Origin: Olavius algarvensis Gamma 3 endosymbiont
GTDB taxonomy: Bacteria > Pseudomonadota > Gammaproteobacteria > GCA-001735895
Reading direction: 5' to 3'
DNA: 64,000 nucleotides
Assembly: GCA_001735895.1 (NCBI GenBank)
Contig: DS021199.1
Coordinates: forward strand, 504,548 to 568,547
Positions within the stretch are counted from its first letter, which is position 1. Each line of letters opens with the position of its first letter. The translations under genes were made by a program, and so were the position numbers. Below are positions 1 through 11,911 of the stretch, piece after piece. The notes beneath the pieces were generated by a model, which was not told where the DNA came from, ran no database searches, and was given only the letters and a program-made list of their open reading frames with translations.

Positions 1-157
1 TGTTGCTTATGGTTTTATTCGTAAAATCCGGGCACGTCAACACTTTCAAATACACCAACTTAATTTATTCCGGACAGCAGTGCGCGCAAGCGGGGATCTT
101 GCGACAACGATAAGTTAGCTGCCGCTTCGATCCGGATTTGTCGCTGCTCGCTTCGAC

Positions 158-183
158 GGGGACAGACCTGAAGGTCTGTCCCC
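158..183. repeat. Hairpin repeat family A copy 1 (GGGGACAGACCTGAAGGTCTGTCCCC), preceded by CTTCGA
   Basis: Perfect inverted repeat just downstream of the CheW-like CDS; same motif at 18768 and 24927. Confidence 0.9.
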
Positions 184-199
184 GGGAGTCCAAACTTTG

Positions 200-685
200 T
201 CATCGTTTCAATTCTTCGATGCGGCCTTGATTGAATTCGAGTTTGAGGTCGGCACAGATGCGGTCGATGTCAGGAATCACGCGTGCGAGCTGCTCGTCGT
301 CGACGCGGGTTATCAAATAGGGGCTGAGATTCTCGTCACTGCCCGATTCCATGCTCTCGGTCTCGGCGAGATAGGCGCGTGGAATATCCAGCATTTGGAT
401 TCCGATATAGGGTAAATCGGGATCTTTCTCCGGATTGTATACGATGGCGATACGCGCACGCGGACTCACCTGGGCGCTACCCACATTGCACATTTCCTCC
501 ACCACGACTACCGGCACAAAAACGCCGCACCACAGTACGACGCCGGGAAACCAGTCGCTGGTATCGGACAAGGCCCGCGGCGTCGAGTAACCGATGATTT
601 CAGCCACCGCCGAATTCGGGATCAACAGATTCAGCGAAGTCAGCTGCAACAGCATGCAGCGTACCGAGGTAGCTTTATCACTCAT
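200..685 (-). CDS. CheW-like protein at end of Pil-Chp operon (ChpC-like)
   Basis: 161 aa CheW-like ORF immediately downstream of chpA on the same strand. Confidence 0.7.
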   Translation of the reverse strand: MSDKATSVRCMLLQLTSLNLLIPNSAVAEIIGYSTPRALSDTSDWFPGVVLWCGVFVPVVVVEEMCNVGSAQVSPRARIAIVYNPEKDPDLPYIGIQMLDIPRAYLAETESMESGSDENLSPYLITRVDDEQLARVIPDIDRICADLKLEFNQGRIEELKR

Positions 686-693
686 AGATCACG

Positions 694-3600
694 TCACCTG
701 ACCAGCGCACTCTGAATATTTTCGATCAGCTCTTCTTCCTGGTACGGTTTACCCATATAGTTGGTAACACCGATCTCCAGGGCGCGATCCCGATGTTTTT
801 CACCGGTGCGCGAAGTGATCATGATGATAGGAATGGCGGAGTAGGTTTCCTCGTTTTGCATATGAGTCGCGAGTTCGAACCCATCCATGCGCGGCATTTC
901 TACATCCAGCAACATGACGTCGGGACGCACATCCTGCAACTGGGCCAGCGCATCGACTCCATCCTTGGCAGTTACCACTTCATAATTGTGCCGTTCGAGT
1001 AGTTTGCTGGCGACGCGCCGCATCGTTATCGAGTCATCCACCACCATCACCATATTGCGCGCATCGTCGAGACCTTGATCCTGCTGGTAGTCGGTCTTGA
1101 CCGCACTGGCGATGCTGTGCCGGATGAGGCCGTTGATGTCGAGAATCAGCACCACGCTGCCGTCCGCGAGGATACTGGCGCCGGCAAGACTCTTGACCTG
1201 GCTCAGTTGCTTGCCGAGGGTTTTTACGACGATCTCGCGATTACCGATGATTTCATCGACATGCAGGGCGATCCGGACGTCGCCCGCGCGGCTTAGAATA
1301 ACCGGCTGCTTGTCGACTTCGCCGCCCGCCCGGAACTGGACTCCGGTATCCACCAGTTTCGCCAGGCTATGCAGCGCAAAACGCTGACCGGCATATTCGA
1401 GTTCGGGCTCATCCTGGCGGTAATACTCGAGCATACTTTGGGTGTCCAGCCGGGTAATACCCTCGATATTGATCAGGGGAATGGCGTAGGTTTCTTCGCC
1501 GGTGCGAACCAGGATGGCCTGGTTGATCGACAGCGTAAACGGCAGGCGCGCGACAAAAGTAGTACCCTCCGGGTTGGTTTCGATCTGTAGGGTGCCGCCC
1601 AGCTGCTTGACTTCGATATCGACCACATCCATGCCCACGCTGCGGCCTGCAAGCTGGGTAACATGATCTGCGGTACTGAAGCCGGGCTCGAGAATATACT
1701 GCACCAGGTCGGACTCGCTGACTTGATGGCTTTGTTCCAACAGCCCCAGCTGAACCGCACGACTGCGGACTTTTTCGATATTGACGCCGGCGCCGTCATC
1801 GCTCACGCGAATCACAACCTCGGAGCCGTCACGGGTAATATCTACCGCGATCCTGCCGGTTTCCGGCTTACCTTTCTTAACTCGTTCTACCGGGGTTTCA
1901 ACGCCGTGCGACAGCGCGTTACGGATAATATGTTCAAGCGGTGCGACCATGCGATCGAGCACCTTGTTATCGACTTCATTTTCCTCGCCGGTAATAACCA
2001 ACTCGGCTTTCTTGCCGAGCTCTTGGCTGCTTTGCCGCACCAGTCGGCGCAGGCGCGATAACAGGCCTGAAAATTTCACCATACGGCTCTTGATCAAACC
2101 GTCCTGCAAATCGGTATTGACGCGCGATTGCTGCAACAGCAGGGTTTCCGAATCCTTGACCTGCTCCCCGAGCATGCCCTGCAGGCTGGACAAGTCGTTG
2201 GCCGACTCGCTCAGCGAGCGCGACAGTTCCTGAATCAACGTGTAACGATCCATTTCCAACGGATCGAATTCCGAGTGGCCGGGTTCGGCGCGATGACTAA
2301 AATGGATTTGCGCATCTGTTTCCGCCTCGAGATTGCGCAACTGGCTCTTGAGGCGCGCAATGGTTTGCCCGAGTTCACCCAGGTGGGAACCGAAACCGGC
2401 GACCTTCTGCTCCATGCGCGCACGGTAAATACTGACTTCGCCGGCCGAGCTCACCAGGTTGTCGAGCAGGTCGGAGCGCACCTTGATAACATCCTGGGAT
2501 GGTCTTTCCGTGCTCGACAGGGGCTCTCCGGGCGAGTTTTCTCGAACGATATCGATGACTTCGCTCTCCGCATCGCTGGCGGTATCTTCGGCTTGCGGCG
2601 CGCTCACCTCGCTTTCATTGAGGCGCAGTTTTTTAAGTGTAGCCACCATCGCCGAAGAATCACTCAGGCCTTCGCCCTGCTGTGCTTGAACGACTTGCCG
2701 ATGCAGTGTATCGAAACAATCCTTGAGCAACTCGATCAGGTTTTCGTTTTTTTCGACCCGCCCATCGATCACCGCGATAAACAGCGACTCCATCTCATGC
2801 GACAGATCGCTGATCTCGCTGATTTCCGCCATGCGAGCACCGCCCTTCAGGGTATGCAAATAACGTTGCAGTTCCATCACCGCGCTGTAATCCATGGTTC
2901 CGGAATCGTCGCTGCGCTGCTGTTCCCATTCATGCAGCGTATGGTCGCTCATCTCCAGTAATTCATTGGCTTCGTCGATGAAAATTGTCAGCAGTTCATC
3001 GTCCTGTTCCGAATCGACTGCTTCGTTCATCATTGTTAGCGTGTCGATGAATTCTCCGCTAGGCTCAGCATCGACAGGGATTTCGACGGTGTGCTCTTCG
3101 AAATCCTCCGCCAGCGCCCTGAGACTGATTTCGAGATCCCCGGGAATATCGGGTAGTTGCCGTGTAACGACCAGTTCCTCGGTCATACTATGGATGACGC
3201 GCTGCCCTTCTCGATAGAGCGCAACGATTTCGTGATCGAGCGCCGTCTTTTGCGAGATCGCGGATTTCAGAGGCTTCTCCATCAAACCGGCGAGTTCGCC
3301 GATGGTTGTGATATCGGCGGTGCGCGAAGCGCCATGATATAGTATGCAGGGCGCGATATACTTCTTCGCTGGGAATCAGTTCCTGTGCCTGTTCGGCCTG
3401 ATCAAGGGCGGAACTTACTATGCTTAGGTGCTGCTCTACCTCTTGCTGGTAAATTGTCAGTAGCTCCGGATCGAACGACAGGCCGGTTGCGGCGGCCGGC
3501 TCTCGGCCCTTGGACACGTCGGCCTCTGCCTCTTCTCCAGGCATTCGGGTCCCTGTCGTACCTGCTAAAGGGTCGGGGGCTTCCTCCTTGTCACGGGCCG

Positions 3601-6600
3601 GGTTGAGACCGACCGCCGGCGCAGCGGCGCCCTGCAAACCGCCGGACGCCGGATCGACCTGCGACGAGGCGACGCCTGCGTCAGCTTCGAGATCGCTGAT
3701 TTCGAGCGTCATTCCCGCCGCTTCAGGCGCCGGCGCCTGCACCACTATTTCTTCAACATCGATTGCTTCCGCGGCGGCCTGCTCAGACGCCGCAATCGTC
3801 GCACCCGCCTCGAGTTCATCCGGGGCAACAGGGGTATCCGCTACCAATTCTTCAATCTCCGGCTCGATCACCTCGAGGTCCATGATTTCAATTTCGGACT
3901 CGGCGCTAGCCGGCATCGCGGGTTCAAGCTGTAGCGACGCGTCGTCATCGAGAAAATCTTCGCCGATGGTTTGAACTACAATTTCCTCCTCGGCGGCCGA
4001 CTCGAGGTCTACGGCTTCGATTTCCTCCAACTCGATCGCATCATCCTCTGCCGTCGCTGGGGCATGATCATTCGCTTGCGTGTAGCCGGTATCGAGCCCG
4101 TCAAACTCAAAATCGTCGACCGCGATATCCTCTGATTCCGAAGCTTCCTGATTTTCACTGGCGCCGGGAATTTGCGGTGGTTGCGCCAGCACCGTGTCAT
4201 CGAAACTGGAGGCAACGCCAGCGTCGGCCGGTTCGCTTTCCTCTGCGGCCAGCTCCTTGATGGCTTCGAATTCAGCCGGGGCGACTTGCATGGTATCGGG
4301 TTCAATTTGCTCCAGCAGCGCCGCGTCCTTTGGATTAGGAGTAATAACCTGTGTGGGTGTAATAACCTCTGTGGGTGCGCTGGCGCCGGGTCCTTCGCGT
4401 TCGGTCACCTCAGCATTGGTAATCCGATCGTCGGAAGATTCCGCCGCGTTTTGCCGTTGCGCGTTACCGGTCATCAGCTGTTCAGCCTTAAACTCGGCCA
4501 GCGCACGCGCCAGACCTCGCAAATAGTTGATGTCAGCCTGCGGCGCCGTGGAGGTCGTCAACTCGTTTACCAGTTCGGGCAGCGCCTGTGCCGCCTTGCC
4601 GACGGCATTGATTATCTGTTTGCTAGGAGGAATGGCCTTGTCGATGAGTCGATTCAGTAACTGTTCGTAATCCCAGGCAAACTCACCGATCTTCATCGCC
4701 CCTACCAGGCGCCCGCTACCCTTGATGGTGTGGAATGCACGGCGAATATTCTTTAACGCATTTTCATCTTCGGGGTGTAATAACCAGTCTTGTTGCAAGC
4801 GCGCAATATTCTGCGATTCTTCGGCGGCTTCCTCGAGATAAATTTCCAGGATATCGGGATCGCTACCGGATTTGAGGACCTCCGGATTATCGTCTACCGG
4901 TTCGACCTTCAGTCGATTTTGGGACGGTTTTTTTTTCGCCGGATCCGCCGCGGGGCGTCCGTCGGCTGAATCCGGGCTAACCGCGGTTTGCGCCGCGGTT
5001 GCCTCCTCGAGGCCCGGATCGGTAGTGGCTATCTCATCCGGTTCATTTCCCAGCTCGACGACATCGGCAACGGGCAGTGGTTTTGTGACCTCCGCCGGCG
5101 CTTTAGCATCGGGCGCCTTCGGCGCCGCTGCGGGGGTCGATTTGGCGCGGGGCGTGGGGCGCTGCGCGGCAGTCTTTGCCGCAGGCTTGGCCGGTAGGCT
5201 CGATAACAGTTCCTCTAGTTGAATGTCGGCGAAATCGAGGATGCCGTTGGCGTCGCTACGGCGTTCGCCGAGCGCCTCGAGGTAATATTCCAGGCTAACA
5301 ACGACCTGCGACAACGAATCCAGCTTACTGGTATCCAAAAAAGCTTCGATGTCGTGACCCTTTAGATAGGTTAGCAAGCCATCAACCACGGCGACCCCGC
5401 GCTGTTCGCCGAGTAACTCCAAGGCCCCTCTGGATTCGCCCATTAAATTGATGCTGAGGTCAATATTTTCGGTGCGGCTAGAATCTTTTATGAACTCCAG
5501 AATTGCATTCTTGGTTTTCTGAATATCGTCGAGGGCGGCGGTGACCACCGCGGATAAGACGCTGTCCAGTTCGTAGTCCTGCGACAGGTCGCTTTCCGTT
5601 TGCGGCGATGTCGCGCCAAGCGGCTGGCGCTTCTGCATCTGATCTAGCGATTGCTCCACCTGTAACAATTCACCGGCCATCAAAAGCAGCTGCTCTTCTT
5701 CGGCAGGCTTGTTACCTTCGAGGATGCCCTTGACGACTTCAATCTGGGCTTCTATCAATTGGCGCTGCGGACCGAGTCCGATCATAGCCAGGGTATCGGA
5801 GATGACATGCATTTCCTGCGGTAGGTCCTGCAAGGCGCGAACCTCGCTCAATTCCCCGTTGACATAGACCTCGAGGGTGGATTTGACCGCCTCGATATCG
5901 GCTTTCATCGCCTCCGCCACTGTTTTCAACAGAGCCTGATTCGGTCCGGCGATGTTGTTCAGTACTTCGCTACGTGCCGATTCCGAAGGCAGGAACTGCT
6001 CCAGTCGATAAGCGGTCTTGATCGCCTGCGCCTTGGGTCCATCGCATTCCGGTTGGGCGACGTAATACAGAAAATTTTTGATCAGCTCGATCGGCTGGCG
6101 CTGCAGTAGACCGCGCTCGCCTATAATAAGGATGACCCGAAATAGCGCGTCCACCTTACCCAACAGGTTTTTTATCGATACGCCAAGTTCCAGCTGCTGC
6201 CGCGCCACCGATTCGATCAAGGCACCCACTATCCACCATATCCGGGCGATTTGCTCGGAAAAGGAGCGCTCTTCCAGAGTTTCGCATACCTTTTGCAGAC
6301 GTTTGAGACTCTCGTCGACCGATTGATCCTTGATAATATTCAACAGCGCCAACTGGTACACCGGGCGTAATTTTTTCGTCAGTAGCTTGGATGCCTGATT
6401 TTGATCGTTATCGATCGCCTGAATCTCGGCGCCCTCCTGGTGCATCGTCAAATCGGGCAGAAACAGCAGTTTTTCGGAAAACAGATCCTGGTTTCTGACC
6501 GCGCGTATATCGTTCAATAATGGCAGAATCGCAATCGGAATATCGCGATGCCCGGACTGGATATGTTCGAGGTAATCGGGCAACTGCAGTACCGCACGCA

Positions 6601-6883
6601 GCATGACTTCCAACGCCTTTTCGCCCTGCTCCTGCTTATTCTCGATGATGAAATCAACCAGCGCCACCATTTCCTCGGTCAACATCGCGGCGCCGTATTG
6701 CTCGATCATTAGCAACACGCCCTGAACAACGCCCAGCCGTTCCTGAACCCGTTCCAGCAGCGCCTCGTCTTCCTCTTCGACAAAAAGTTTGAGATCGGTA
6801 TCGATCTCGGACAGGTTGTCATCGATGGATTTCTTAACCCACCCAAGCGCGCTGTGTTTGATCGAGGTTTCCTGAGGAGTCAT
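694..6883 (-). pseudogene. chpA: ChpA-type hybrid chemotaxis kinase (multiple Hpt, HATPase, CheW, REC), split by an apparent +1 frameshift near 3337
   Basis: ORFs 3188..6883 and 694..3285. Hpt motif HTI is followed out of frame by HGASRTADITTIGELAG, continuing into MEKPLKSA. Operon context pilGHIJ. Confidence 0.85.
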
Positions 6884-6894
6884 CGAATATCCTA

Positions 6895-9045
6895 TTATTC
6901 CGCCGCCTCGGTATTCAGACCTAGCGCGGCCAAATCCTCGGGTTCCTGCATCATGGTGCTATCAGCCGAACCGATACCCGGCAGCTTGAAGCCCGCCACC
7001 GAGGTCTGCATTTCTTTTACCATGTCCGATAGATCGCCGATAGCCGGGGAAGCGTGCTCCGAACTTTTAGAGGTTTTGGCGGTGATTTCCTGAATTACGT
7101 CCATGGACTCGGTGATTTGCACGCTTTCCTGCGCCTGGTCACGGGTGGCGTCCGAAATTTCAAGAATACGCTGCGCCAGGTTCATCGACACTTGCTCGAT
7201 GCGATCGAGCGCGCTACCCGCGTTTTCGGTTAACTTGGCGCCCTTGACTACGTTCGCGGTGCTCTGCTCCATCGAAACCGAAGCTTCGTTGGTATCCGCC
7301 TGGATGGTCTTGACCAGCGCTTCTATCTGCTTGGTCGCGTCACCGGTTCTTTCCGCAAGTCGCTGTACCTCATCGGCGACTACTGCGAAACCACGGCCGG
7401 CCTCGCCCGCCATCGACGCCTGAATCGCGGCATTGAGGGCCAAAATATTGGTTTGATCGGAAATCTCCGTAATCAGGTTAACGATATCGCCGATTTCCTG
7501 GGACGATTCTCCCAGACGCTTGATCCGCTTCGAGGTTTCCTGGATCTGTTCGCGAATGGTTTCCATGCCATTGATGGTCTGACGCACCGTTTCACCGCCC
7601 TTGTGCGCAATGCTGACCGATTTGCGCGCCACCTCGGCCGAGTCGGAGGCACGTTCGGAGACCTTTGACATCGACTTGGAGATTTCGGTTACGGCGCCGC
7701 TGGCTTCGGATATCTGGCGCGCCTGGGCGTCACTGGCCTCGGCCAGCTCGCCGGTCAGGTTCTGGGTTTTGCGTACCGCGCCACGAACCTGATTCGCGGT
7801 GTTGTTTATGGTGCCGACGAGATCGCGCAACGCATCGATGGAGTAATTAACCGAGTCGGCGATCGCCCCGGTAATATCTTCCGTTACCGTGGTGTGGGTC
7901 GACAAATCGCCGTCCGCCAGGTTGGTCATTTCATCGAGCAGGCGCAGGATCGCGCGCTGGTTCTTTTCGTTCTGCTCCTGGGATTCCGCCAGACTTTTCT
8001 TCGATTCGTTCGAAATGAGAAAGATCAGCCAAAACAATAACAGCAGCGCAACAAACCCGAGAACGTAACCGATCAGGTTATTAACTTTTGCCTCGGCATC
8101 GTTGCGCTCGATTGCCTCGATCAGTTCGCCGGCCGCGGAAAGCATTAACGGACTGCGTTGATCGATATTCAAGGCTGCTTCGTGAACCTTGAAAATCTGC
8201 GCGGAATTATCGAGAATCTCACGCACGTTTTTGCGCACCACCGAGTAAAGATCGGCAAACTGCAGCAGGTTACCGATCACGTTGGCGCCGGTAAACTTGG
8301 CAATTCCAAGCTTGGCATTACCTTCAAGCATGGCCAACAATTGCTGTTCAAGTTGAGCGGCATCGGTAGCGAAACGGTCCGCCACTGCCATAACCAGTTC
8401 ACCATCGGTCAGAATCTGGTTGAGACTGTGCTCGATACTGCGGATTAGAATTACCTGGCGCGCCGCGACCGCAATATTTTTTCGTGGCGCGTTGGTGGCC
8501 ACCAGATTATCGACTACGCCGTCGGAGAGTGAAATCAATTGCGGCAACGATTCGTTGATTTGCGTGACAAAGTTACTGACCGTGGAAATCGAATTCTTGG
8601 CGGCGACTACCGTCGCGATATCCTTGTCATAGTCGTCCCAGACTACCTTCATGTTCGAAAACTCGAACGAAAAATGCGCCGGCAGGGCGGGCAGATTCTG
8701 TTCCTGGGCGCCCTTGTCGTATTTGTCCAGATTGGCCTGAAATCGATTTTGATTGAAAGCCAGCCTTTCGAAAGCCTTGTCCTGTCCGGCGGCGGCCTCC
8801 AATGCGTTAACCGCGATCTGTTGCGAAATGACCTGCAGCTCCGCGGCGATCGCCGTATAGAGTTTATTTTTGCGCGCCTCTCCGGATTCGATGATGAATA
8901 GCACCACCATTGCCACCACTACAATGACCAGCAATATGCCGACCAAGACGGCCTTCTTGTTGATGCCACCACCCTGGGTCGCAGGTGAACTCGCGCCCGA
9001 GGCCTGGCCCGAAAACCGACTCTTGATTTTATCTAGTACTGCCAT
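6895..9045 (-). CDS. pilJ: Methyl-accepting chemotaxis protein PilJ
   Basis: 716 aa, N-terminal TM, MCP signalling core ([40 protein letters not shown]), operon context. Confidence 0.92.
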   Translation of the reverse strand: MAVLDKIKSRFSGQASGASSPATQGGGINKKAVLVGILLVIVVVAMVVLFIIESGEARKNKLYTAIAAELQVISQQIAVNALEAAAGQDKAFERLAFNQNRFQANLDKYDKGAQEQNLPALPAHFSFEFSNMKVVWDDYDKDIATVVAAKNSISTVSNFVTQINESLPQLISLSDGVVDNLVATNAPRKNIAVAARQVILIRSIEHSLNQILTDGELVMAVADRFATDAAQLEQQLLAMLEGNAKLGIAKFTGANVIGNLLQFADLYSVVRKNVREILDNSAQIFKVHEAALNIDQRSPLMLSAAGELIEAIERNDAEAKVNNLIGYVLGFVALLLLFWLIFLISNESKKSLAESQEQNEKNQRAILRLLDEMTNLADGDLSTHTTVTEDITGAIADSVNYSIDALRDLVGTINNTANQVRGAVRKTQNLTGELAEASDAQARQISEASGAVTEISKSMSKVSERASDSAEVARKSVSIAHKGGETVRQTINGMETIREQIQETSKRIKRLGESSQEIGDIVNLITEISDQTNILALNAAIQASMAGEAGRGFAVVADEVQRLAERTGDATKQIEALVKTIQADTNEASVSMEQSTANVVKGAKLTENAGSALDRIEQVSMNLAQRILEISDATRDQAQESVQITESMDVIQEITAKTSKSSEHASPAIGDLSDMVKEMQTSVAGFKLPGIGSADSTMMQEPEDLAALGLNTEAAE

Positions 9046-9073
9046 TGGCTCCTCAATGTATACGCGCTGTCAT

Positions 9074-9607
9074 TTAAATCACCCTCAAGAACTGCTCGGC
9101 GTTGGCCAGTCTTTCGACACTGAAAACATTCCAGCTTCGCACCTGATCGGCAAAGGCGCCGGCCAGATAATCCCCCACCGAACCCAGGCCCTCCTGATTC
9201 AGTTTTTGATGCTCATCGAGTTTAAAGCGTCGCAAGCCGTAAACTTCATCCACCAGCAAACCGGCAACGATACCGAGTTTATTGATGATCAATATCCGGC
9301 TTTCCTTGCGCATACTGGTGGACTTGCCGTACAGGAATCCATTCATATCCAGTACCGGCATCAGGTTGCCGCGAATATTTGCCAATCCTTTGACCCAGGG
9401 TGCGACACCCGGCACGCGGATGGTTTCGGGCGGCGGCAAAATTTCACTAACGTCGTCCATTTTTGCGATCAACGGAATTTCATTAATCGCGAAGCCGATA
9501 CCGATCCAGTCATCGACCACCGCCTTGGCCACCGGCAATCCGCTGGAGTTGCGGCGAAAGCGGGCATCCAGTTTGTTCAGTATTTCAAAAGGCGATGTAA
9601 TGGGCAT
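9074..9607 (-). CDS. pilI: CheW-like twitching motility protein PilI
   Basis: CheW domain, between pilJ and pilH. Confidence 0.88.
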   Translation of the reverse strand: MPITSPFEILNKLDARFRRNSSGLPVAKAVVDDWIGIGFAINEIPLIAKMDDVSEILPPPETIRVPGVAPWVKGLANIRGNLMPVLDMNGFLYGKSTSMRKESRILIINKLGIVAGLLVDEVYGLRRFKLDEHQKLNQEGLGSVGDYLAGAFADQVRSWNVFSVERLANAEQFLRVI

Positions 9608-9621
9608 TGCTAATCAGTAAC

Positions 9622-10005
9622 TCAGTCTTTCGGGTCGACGTTGGCACCGAGCACCCGGTTTATGCGCTGGATCAAATCGCGCTCGTCCGTGGGTTTTACG
9701 ATATAGTCTTTAGCGCCTTGGCGCATACCCCAGATCTTGTCGGTTTCCTGATCCTTGGTGGTAATAATGATCACCGGTATCGACGCGGTCGCCGGATTCC
9801 GGCTCAAATCACGCGTCGCCTGGAAACCGTTTTTCCCCGGCATTACTACATCCATCAAAATGCAATCGGGTTTGATTTCAATCGCCTTTTCGATGCCCTC
9901 TTCACCGTTCTTGGCAACCGAAACCTCGATATCGTTGTTCTTCAGCATGCTTTTGAATACATGCACCTCGGTTGGCGAGTCATCAATAATTAATATATGC
10001 GTCAT
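9622..10005 (-). CDS. pilH: Response regulator PilH
   Basis: Single REC domain (ILIIDDSPTEVHVF; CILMDVVMPGKNGFQATR), operon order. Confidence 0.9.
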   Translation of the reverse strand: MTHILIIDDSPTEVHVFKSMLKNNDIEVSVAKNGEEGIEKAIEIKPDCILMDVVMPGKNGFQATRDLSRNPATASIPVIIITTKDQETDKIWGMRQGAKDYIVKPTDERDLIQRINRVLGANVDPKD

Positions 10006-10041
10006 TCGGGAACTACCTCTGCTTCCATTTACCGTAACCGC

Positions 10042-10455
10042 CTAACCGACATGCGTGGTAATCGCATTAATTAGGTCTTCTTTTGAAAAGGGCTTGGTCA
10101 AATATTTTTCGGAACCCACGATACGCCCGCGCGCCCTGTCGAAAATACTATCCTTGCTGGAAAGCATAATGACCGGCGTTGCCTTGAAAGTTTGATTATT
10201 CTTAATCAAGGCGCAGGTCTGGTAACCATCCAGCCTCGGCATCATGATGTCGACAAAAATAATATCCGGTTTGTGTTCGGTAATTTTAGCCAAAGCTTCG
10301 AAACCGTCGATCGCAGTCACGACTTCACAACCAACTTTTTTTAACAAGGTTTCAGCGCTGCGCCGGATGGTCTTGCTGTCGTCAATTACCATTACTTTGA
10401 CGTTCAGGTTGACCAATTCCTGCGCTCCATCTGCTATCTGAGACTCGGTGTTCAC
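10042..10455 (-). CDS. pilG: Response regulator PilG
   Basis: Single REC domain (VMVIDDSKTIRRSAETLL; FVDIMMPRLDGYQTCALI), operon order. Confidence 0.9.
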   Translation of the reverse strand: MNTESQIADGAQELVNLNVKVMVIDDSKTIRRSAETLLKKVGCEVVTAIDGFEALAKITEHKPDIIFVDIMMPRLDGYQTCALIKNNQTFKATPVIMLSSKDSIFDRARGRIVGSEKYLTKPFSKEDLINAITTHVG

Positions 10456-10541
10456 GTAACCCCCAGGGATTATTAGCGGGTATCCCCCACTATACTACGA
10501 CATGATTATAGGTATACTTTCAAGTTAAACCAGTAATTTAA

Positions 10542-11691
10542 GGAACCTCTGCAAAAGGCATGCTAAGGGGATAAAATTGGCGGGACAAGAATTTCGAGCC
10601 TGATCCATGACGAAGCAGCCCAGTTTTTCCGACCTCGAGTACGCCAACAAGAAGAAAACGACACGACGAGAGCGGTTTCTGCAGGAAATGGATTCCATCG
10701 TTCCCTGGAGCGTATTGGTAAAGCCGATCAAACGAGTATATCCGAAGGGACATACGGGTCGTCCACCCGTGCCCCTGGAATCGATGCTGCGAATTTACTT
10801 TCTTCAGCAGTGGTATGGTCTGAGTGATCCGGCTGCGGAAGACAGCCTGTATGACACCGAGTCGATGCGCCGCTTTGTTGGTGTCGATCTGGATTCGATA
10901 CCGGATGAAAGCACCATTCTTCGATTTCGCCATCGCCTGGAAAAGAAAGGTCTGACGGCAAAGCTGTTCCAGAAAGTCGAAGGCTATCTGAATGAGCATG
11001 GATTGATCGTCAATGAAGGGACGATAGTCGATGCCACGATCATCGGCGCATCGGGCTCAACCAAGAACAAGGACAAGAAGCGCGATCCTGAAATGAAGCC
11101 CACCCGCAAGGGTAACCAGTGGTACTTTGGTATGAAGGCCCATGTGGGCACAGACACGAATGGCCGTGTTCATAGCGTGGTCGTCACTGATGCTTCGGTT
11201 CACGATTCGCAAATGATGGAAGAGCTGGTCCACGGCGAAGAGCAAACGGTTTATGGTGACAAGGCTTATGCGGATGCTGGCAAGCAAGCGAAATTCGAAG
11301 AATCGGGCGTGGAATGGCGGGTGAACCGCAAAGGCAGTAACCGCCGAAAACTGAATATTGCCGATCGGTCATTCAATCGGAAAAACAATCGCACGCGAGC
11401 CAGGGGCGAGCACGCATTTCGAATCGTTAAGGATCTCTGGGGTTATAGCAAAGTCCGCTATCGTGGCATCGAGAAAAATGCCGCTCAGGTGTTCACCCTT
11501 TTCGCACTGGCAAATCTGTACCTTTGCCGACGAGAGCTATAGGCGCTACCGGGTTAGTGCGCCTGGAATATGGGGATCAGGCTGAAAAAAGAAACAAGAA
11601 CAAGAAAACCAACGAAAAATCGGACAAATCAGACTTGAAAACTGGAACCTGCTATTGCAGTCGTGAAATTTGGACGTTTTTCAGAGGTTCC
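10542..11691 (+). mobile_element. IS5-family (IS5-group-like) insertion sequence, ~1150 bp
   Basis: Ends GGAACCTCTGCAAAA / TTTTTCAGAGGTTCC (14/15 matching inverted repeat) flanked by TTAA on both sides (10538-10541, 11692-11695), consistent with a YTAR target. Confidence 0.9.
10607..11542 (+). CDS. IS5-family DDE transposase
   Basis: 311 aa; GTIVDATIIGASGSTKNKDKKRDPEMKPTRKGNQWYFGMKAHVG and C-terminal HAFRIVKDLWGYSKVRYRG typical of IS5 transposases. Confidence 0.93.
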   Translation: MTKQPSFSDLEYANKKKTTRRERFLQEMDSIVPWSVLVKPIKRVYPKGHTGRPPVPLESMLRIYFLQQWYGLSDPAAEDSLYDTESMRRFVGVDLDSIPDESTILRFRHRLEKKGLTAKLFQKVEGYLNEHGLIVNEGTIVDATIIGASGSTKNKDKKRDPEMKPTRKGNQWYFGMKAHVGTDTNGRVHSVVVTDASVHDSQMMEELVHGEEQTVYGDKAYADAGKQAKFEESGVEWRVNRKGSNRRKLNIADRSFNRKNNRTRARGEHAFRIVKDLWGYSKVRYRGIEKNAAQVFTLFALANLYLCRREL

Positions 11692-11911
11692 TTAATTAAA
11701 CTACATGATGTGAATTCTAAGACCAGAATCGAGTCTATACTGACAAAATCCTGAAAAACCCTACCCATCAAAAGTAGTTCAAAAAACCGGGTTTAACAAG
11801 CTGAAGCTGACGCGCGCGACGCGCGCAGAATAAAGGATTATTTGATGTTTTTGGCGGGATTAATTGAGTAAACTTCAAAGCATCTTAATCAGCCCCCCAA
11901 AAATTAGCCTT

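Noticed and set aside
1663-2961. Long + strand ORFs (e.g. 2128..2961, 277 aa) opposite chpA
   Set aside because: Antisense open frames in a GC-rich coding gene; no recognisable domain, and the minus strand encodes clear ChpA.
3188-3285. Programmed frameshifting as the explanation for chpA
   Set aside because: No slippery heptamer or homopolymer is visible at 3330-3345, so an indel is the simpler reading.
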